Below are positions 58,696 to 64,000 of a stretch of 64,000 bases of DNA, in pieces. Where the stretch lies: positions 35,974,501-36,038,500 of the forward strand of contig NC_088106.1 in NCBI RefSeq assembly GCF_036370855.1, given 5' to 3'. The notes beneath the pieces were generated by a model. The model worked only from the letters and a program-made list of their open reading frames with translations, was not told the origin of the DNA and did not search any database. Position 1 is the first letter of the stretch, and every line of letters begins with the position of its first letter. This stretch comes from Dromaius novaehollandiae (taxonomy: Eukaryota; Chordata; Aves; Casuariiformes; Dromaiidae). Made by a program: the position numbers and the translations under genes.

Positions 58696-58810
58696 CTGCA
58701 AAGCAAAAGGACACATTTTGAGGCTAAGGCACACAGAAAGAGTCACTGCCTCTTCTCTGTCGGGTCCTGCCACATGCCAAGGACAGCAAACACATTCCCA
58801 TGCCTGACCC
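53585..58810 (-). repeat. 13-copy tandem array, each unit carrying a 78-bp exon-like segment
   Basis: Thirteen direct units. Segment coordinates are 53616-53693, 54052-54129, 54490-54567, 54926-55003, 55317-55394, 55705-55782, 56141-56218, 56532-56609, 56970-57047, 57404-57481, 57792-57869, 58182-58259, 58618-58695. Spacing falls in two classes, about 388-391 and 434-438 bp. The long class carries an extra copy of a roughly 45-bp motif (ccccattttgggcaca...aaggcacacaa). On minus every segment is preceded by a pyrimidine tract and AG (gctttgcag, or gcttttcag) and followed by GT (CCCAG|GTAGGTGG and variants). The 78-bp part is better conserved than the rest. Typical units differ by substitutions and small indels. 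Confidence 0.97.
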
Positions 58811-59441
58811 ACCAGGGTCTCTTCTGCTGGCATCCCGTTTGCTCTTACTGACCGCCTTCAAGAATGGATACACAACACGTTTTCCAGCCTCATCTTGCAA
58901 GGTTAAGCATCGGGCTTAACCTGAGAAATTTTATGAGCCCTAGGCTATTCCCTAGCTCTCCCCATAAGCTCATTTTTAGTGCATATCAGCAAGATTCAAT
59001 AGGGAAGCAGAAAAGCATGGTACTGCCTCTTACTTATCGCAATGCCACTAGCTATTTGTTGCAGATTATGAGATTTTCATGTATTCCCCATCTCCCTCTC
59101 AGTGCAATGGGATGCTCAGAGACATCTGTTGTCAGAATTGCTTTTCATCTGGGAATCTCCACTGTAGCGTTGGCAATGGAGAGAGGTCACCAAGCTGCTC
59201 TCACCACATGTTCAGTTATGACCTGTGTCCTCAGGTGGGCCTTCCCCTTCTGTGACTACCCTCTTGCTTTTGCTGCATTGAAATAACTTCTGTACTAGTA
59301 GCCGGAGACCCTTCTGCAAAGCTCATCCCAAGCTCTCTTTAAGGCCTCTTCTTTTCCTTATCCTGTCTGATCTTACAGACTTCCCTGCTCTCCTGACCTC
59401 TGACAAACTATCTAGGACTCCAAGGACAACTTTCCCCTTCT
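58811..59441. other. Spacer between the tandem array and the duplicated flank
   Basis: A 140-codon plus-strand ORF (58864-59286) has no recognisable domain, and I treat it as chance. No repeat was identified. Confidence 0.4.
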
Positions 59442-59684
59442 CTACACAGTACTCCTTGCTTTCATAGTAAACCATACAGGGGGGTTTACTGGGACCCTTA
59501 GTCTTTCACTCTTGATTGTAAGAAACAGGCTGCTTGTGCTCTTCATGCAGAATTTTAGCAGCCTGCAGGCTCCTGCGGCTTTTTCCTGGGCAGTCTTCTG
59601 TAGTATTTTACTAATTGCCTCTTCCTTACATCGCTCCCTTTCTTGAAATGATCTGTGTACATCCTGGCTCTGGTTGGCTTGCAC
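59442..59684 (-). other. Coding-like segment upstream of the tandem exons
   Basis: An open minus-strand frame, Lys/Glu-rich and helix-prone: SFQERERCKEEAISKILQ, then KTAQEKAAGACRLL. The part inside the duplication is also open in the left copy (1-110), where one residue differs (Cys versus His). A possible donor (CCA|GTAAAC, about 59490) would exit in phase 0, which suits frame B of the tandem exons. Family unknown. Confidence 0.3.
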
Positions 59685-62600
59685 TTTGCTGTTCTCATGT
59701 TAAGCCCAGCTGCACTTCACCACCCCAGAGTGACTCTCTCCAGTACCTCCCAGACTAAATCCTGCACAAACTAAATCCAGACCAAGTCCACCACAGTGTC
59801 TTTTCTCACTGCTTCACAGACCACCTGGTGTAGGAAGCAGCCCTTTACAAGCAGGAGACACTTCAGGTCTGAAGGCATCGTCTCCTGACAGGGCCTCTGG
59901 CCTTCTAGCCAAGCATCACAAGACATCAGTGCTGCCTCTGTGCCTCTTCCCATCTTCCCCTTTGTGTGAGGCAGCCCAGCTGGAACCTCAGCCAGCCCTT
60001 CCAGGCCTTTGGCAGGCTCTCCCCCTCCTCCTCAGCGCAGGAGGAAGGCCAGGGCACAAAAGCCTGGAGCCTGCCCTGTCTGATGGAAAAGGGCAGAGAG
60101 GCATGCCTGCCTCTGCTTCGCCCAGCACCTGCCGCTGTGTCACTGTTGAGCCATGCACAAATACTCCCCTGTGTCTCTCCCCATGTAGGTGTCACTTCCG
60201 CCTTGGGGGCTTTGGACCAAGGGCAGGGCTGTTCTCTTCAGTCTTTCAAAGCACTTTGTGTTCATGTCAGCCATGGTTGTCAGCCCAGAGGCTTTGTGTC
60301 CCTTGGCCAGGGCAGTTGCAAGGAGTTCAGGATCTAATGACAAGGCTGCTTTTCCTGTAACTCCAAGAGCCCCTGCCCTAAGGACCCCCTACCAAATGCC
60401 TGCAGACCAGGTGATCATCTGAGGCTGCAGCCTCCCTCCAAACCCCCTCTCCCAGAACATCAGGTGATGTTTCATCCTCAGGAATTTAAATGCCCACAGG
60501 CATTTCCAACAACTCCAGGGCCTCACCCAGGGACATCCCCCCCGCCAGGGCTGGAGGCTCCCAGGGGCCAAGACCAGCTCCCCAGCATCAGCAGCCCCTG
60601 ACTGCTCCCATCCCCTGGGGTCCAGTCGAGACTGCCCATGCCAGGCCAAGTCCTCCCTCACCTCCGCCACACACTCCCTGGGTGCGGCTCCCCAAGGCCA
60701 AGGGGAAAGTGGAACGGTTCATGGATAAAATGAGCGGCCCAACCTCACCTCTTCCCCATTACCTCCATCACACCCTGCCCCGCCAGCCCCATCTCGTGGG
60801 CCTGCCTCCCCTCTCACCCACCCCGCAGGCCTCCCCCACGCCAGCACCAGACATACCTGCCCAAGCTGGCAGGCCCTGCTGCGCACCCGGCCTCTTCTCC
60901 CCAGGCCGACACGGCGAAGGCCACAGGCGACCTCCTTCCCTCCTGTGCACATGGGCATCATGAGCAGCAACACACCAACAGCCACCGACCACGGGGAGAA
61001 CCGTTCTGACACAGAAACCCCACGGCCGGAGCCCTGAGTGCATCCGTGTTCCCATGGCGATAACGGCCACTCAGAATGGAAGCAGAAGGGGGCCAGGAGG
61101 GGGCTGGGGGAGACGGCCCTGTAGCACTCGCCTCAGCACTGCCCACCACGGCTGCAGAGACCAAACCTGGGAGCAGCCAGCACTTGCTGCTTTGGACTGC
61201 GTCCCCCACTTGTTGCCCAGCTGCTTTCCCAGTCATGGTTTCTTCTGGGTGCAGAGGTTTGGGCCCGCCACTTGCAGCAGGACAAGAGCGCCCCAGCACT
61301 GTGCTGATGCTCAGAGAGGAGGATGTTATGCTACGATGCGACCCATCGTTCTCTGTCCCCACCAAAGCCCTCAGGCTGAGACCCCATCTGGGCATGTGCT
61401 GACACTCCCAAACCAGCCTGGATAACCGGTACTGCACACTGAACCCCAGAGGTTTAGGAGCACTGTGCAAGGGAGCTGGGCGTGTGGTGCTGCACATGCA
61501 GCACAGCCCCTCTGCGCTGCTCCCACTTTGCCTGCTGGGGAGCAGCGCTGAGTCCAAGCACAGATGTCACAAAACAAGACAGAGCCCCCAGCGCGGAGCC
61601 TGGGCCGAGCTGGCACCTCCTCTCAACCCTGGTCCTCAGGGTGTGCAGCAGCTCAGGGCTGAGCCCCAGGGTCCTGCAGGGGCTGGGGATCCCCCTGCCG
61701 TGGGCCAGGCCCAGGGTGGTGGAGCCAGCACGTGACCAGAGCTGGTCGGTGCCTCCTGGCTGGCAGACAGGGTCCCAGGGCCAGCGCAGCCATAGCCAAG
61801 GCCGAGCGAGCTCAGGAGCCCCACGCTGACTCTGGCTGGGCTGCGCAGGGAGGGACTGGGGTATGGCATGGCCCTGCACCACTGCTCCCAGCACCGGTGG
61901 CCCAGAGCTGGGCTCCCCTTGCTGCCCCGCACGGCCCCCAGGGCAGCCAGGAGCCACGCAGCGCTCCTGCGGCAGAGCCCAGCCCCTGCGGGGCAGCGGC
62001 CGGGCCCCGGGGCCCTGCACTGCCCAGGCACATGATGCCAGGCTGCCCCGAGGCCCCACCATGCCCCGCCCTGCCGCCCACAAGATGGTGCCTGGGCCGG
62101 GGAGGGCCGCCCACCGGGTCACGTGGCACTAAGGTTGCTATGGCATCGTCCCCCCCATGCGGCCCTCCTGTTGGCTGGCAAGAGGATGAGGGTGGGGATC
62201 CCTTGGACTGACAGTTCTGCCAGCCAATCGGAGTCTAGCATTCAGAGTCTGCAGGAGGGGAGGAAGTTGTGGGGCCTCATCTGGAGGAGAGAAGAGAGAG
62301 GAGAGAAAGAGAGAGCGAGGGGGGGGAGAGAGAGAGAAAAAGAGAGAGGGAAGTGAAAGAGAAGAGGGAGAAAAGAAGGGGAGACGAGCATGGAGGAGCG
62401 AGAGAGCAGCGGGAAAGCAAGAGAGCAGGGCAGAGCTGCGCTGGCAGTGACCGCTGCTCCCTCGCCTCTCCCTGTCACACTGAGGTTACCTCTGCCTTCC
62501 CCACAGCCTCCTGCCCTCCCTGCAGAAATGCTTTCTCCCCAGCTTTGGCCAGCCAAAAGCCCTCCTGGCCTCACCGAGAAGCACGGGGCTCTGACAGCAA

Positions 62601-64000
62601 AACTGCCCCAACCCTGTGGGGGCTGCAGGGCCAGCGCAGACACCTGCTCTCACCAGGACCTTTAGCAAAGGGGGCCATTTGCCAAGCAATCTGGGTGGGG
62701 GGAAATGGCCAAGACTAGGCATTTCCCCCAGGGCTGGCCTACCCTGGAGCTCAGATTTAACTCTGCTCCTGCTTCTCTGAGCCTGGTGTCCTTTCCCATG
62801 GCAAGAGCATGCTCCAGCTGCTGCCTCTGCAGTGCAGCGCCTGTGCCCATTGCACAGCCCCGGAAGAAGTCCCCCACCAACCACCTTGGCCATGGGGGCC
62901 TTGCAGATGCTCCTGAGATCACTGTGCCTCCAGCAGGTTGCAAGGTATCCCCTCTGGGCCCTCCCACCCAGACACACCGGGGAAAACCCACCCTTTGGGA
63001 ACAGGGGTCACAAAGCCACCTCAGGGACTAGCTTTGGTCACTCGCTGCTTTGGGGCACTTACCCAACATCTCCTGCCGTGCACGCATCCTCCCTCCCTCC
63101 CTGTATACTGGCAGGACAGTGCTCCCTGCCAGGGGCTTCTGACGCTTCCTTGCAAACAGCATCACCTGTGCTGAGAAAAAAAGCCCCTCGTGGGTAAATG
63201 AGAGCAGAACTGGGACAAGACCAACATGTGTCCCTCTGGCACCCCAGGTCCCAGGTCAGGCTCCTGCCCAGAAAACTCCAGCCTAACAAACGCTGGCTGA
63301 GGACTGGCTGCCTGCTGTGAAGAAGCCAGAGAGCCTAGCTGCTCCCCAAAATGACCTGCCTGGCAGCACCCAGGAGGCAACAGCTGCAGATGCAACCAAT
63401 ATTTAGCACTACCCCAAGAGCACTAACAAGCAGAGCCACTGTTGTGCCCCACACACAGTGTTGCCCCCCTCCCCCCCAAAAAATCCCAGGGTAGCAGCGG
63501 GTTGTCAGGGAGCCCCAGCGATGGGCACAGCAGGCCCCAGGCCCAGACATTTCTGCCTATCCATGGACAAGCGCTAAAAGCTCCTTCACAGCTCCCCCCA
63601 CCACAGGAGGAGAAGGCAGAAGAGCAGTCAGCAACCACAACCTGGTGTAGCAGAAGCCAAAATATCCCCCCTCGTCATGGCAGGGCAGGGCCGGACCCCA
63701 GCTGGACACCACTCCCTGAGCCCTTCATGGCAGAGACCTCGCTGTAGCCGTGCTACCAACAGCGGCTCTGACCCATTGCAAACAAAGAGCTGCCATCACT
63801 GGGGATTTATGGGCCACACGGAGCATCAGGGGGATGCTTGAGCCTCTTCCCAGGGAGAGGGCAGCAAGGGGCATATATAAAAATATGTGCACACAAAAAC
63901 ACACACAAATCACCGCACACCCTACAAATCGCCAAAAGACCTCTACTTTTCAGATGAGCCTTTGTTACCTGATTATTTCCCTATTTCAGTTATCTTTTCA
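59576..64000. repeat. Right copy of the long direct duplication (partner 1-4421)
   Basis: Same orientation and same order as the left copy. Homology begins no later than 59576, because the left partner is cut by the window edge, and it runs to the last base. The copies share the promoter-like module (about 62083-62380), a GA tract, and the large overlapping GC-rich ORFs. The ORFs are conserved simply because the DNA is duplicated, so their conservation says nothing about coding. Confidence 0.95.
62083..62380. promoter_or_regulatory. CpG-rich promoter-like module, copy 3
   Basis: Direct duplicate of copy 1, about 59578 bases downstream. The YY1-type core, CACGTG, CCAAT and GA tract are all intact, with the same spacing. 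Confidence 0.5.

Noticed and set aside
53585..58810. CRISPR-like array
   Set aside because: Repeats are 390-436 bp with no short direct repeat/spacer structure, in a vertebrate context.
58864..59286. 140-codon plus ORF beside the tandem array
   Set aside because: No recognisable domain, no splice context, and it is on the opposite strand to the candidate gene.
1..64000. Edge duplication as a trivial overlap of one circular or wrapped sequence
   Set aside because: The two copies differ by substitutions and indels, so they are not the same molecule segment written twice.

Overview
The window looks like nuclear DNA from a bird. It carries CR1 LINE fragments with the typical 3' repeat ATTCTGTGATTCTGTG, an avian gammaretrovirus-like endogenous retrovirus (ERV), a short alpharetrovirus-like solo LTR, split genes with GT/AG splice sites, and very GC-rich blocks alternating with AT-rich ones. 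It has no prokaryotic gene organisation. Almost all the genes seen are multi-exon fragments, decayed copies or testis/ubiquitin-type families.

Layout. Bases 1-4421 and 59576-64000 are the same sequence in the same orientation, about 59.58 kb apart. Both carry a CpG-rich promoter-like module, and a third copy lies inverted near 38 kb. At 6.2-9.5 kb there are CR1 pieces and two decayed TOPORS-like RING genes (minus strand). At 10.1-11.7 kb there is a SPATA31/FAM205-like gene (plus). At 13.3-14.0 kb there is a long pyrimidine tract. At 14.9-29.0 kb there is a decayed, intron-bearing USP42-like deubiquitinase gene (minus). Two LTRs interrupt it, a CR1 lies in one intron, and its catalytic histidine is changed to arginine.

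Bases 24.9-27.0 kb are duplicated at 38.9-40.7 kb. One copy holds a solo LTR and the other is the matching empty site. At 34.7-36.2 kb there is the 3' part of an Ala/Pro-rich three-exon gene (plus). At 37.8-38.9 kb an inverted promoter module is followed by an orphan exon. At 40.7-45.7 kb there is a 5'-truncated ERV (minus). Bases 45.8-53.1 kb hold nothing I recognise.

The most striking element is at 53.6-58.8 kb: 13 tandem units of about 390 or 436 bp. On the minus strand each unit contains a 78-bp, 26-codon exon-like segment with an AG acceptor and a GT donor. A possible terminal exon with a stop codon and poly(A) signal lies downstream at 53.1-53.3 kb. The array looks like an exon-amplified repeat-protein gene that could vary in length without losing frame. 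It abuts the duplicated flank, so a sister array may lie just outside the window.
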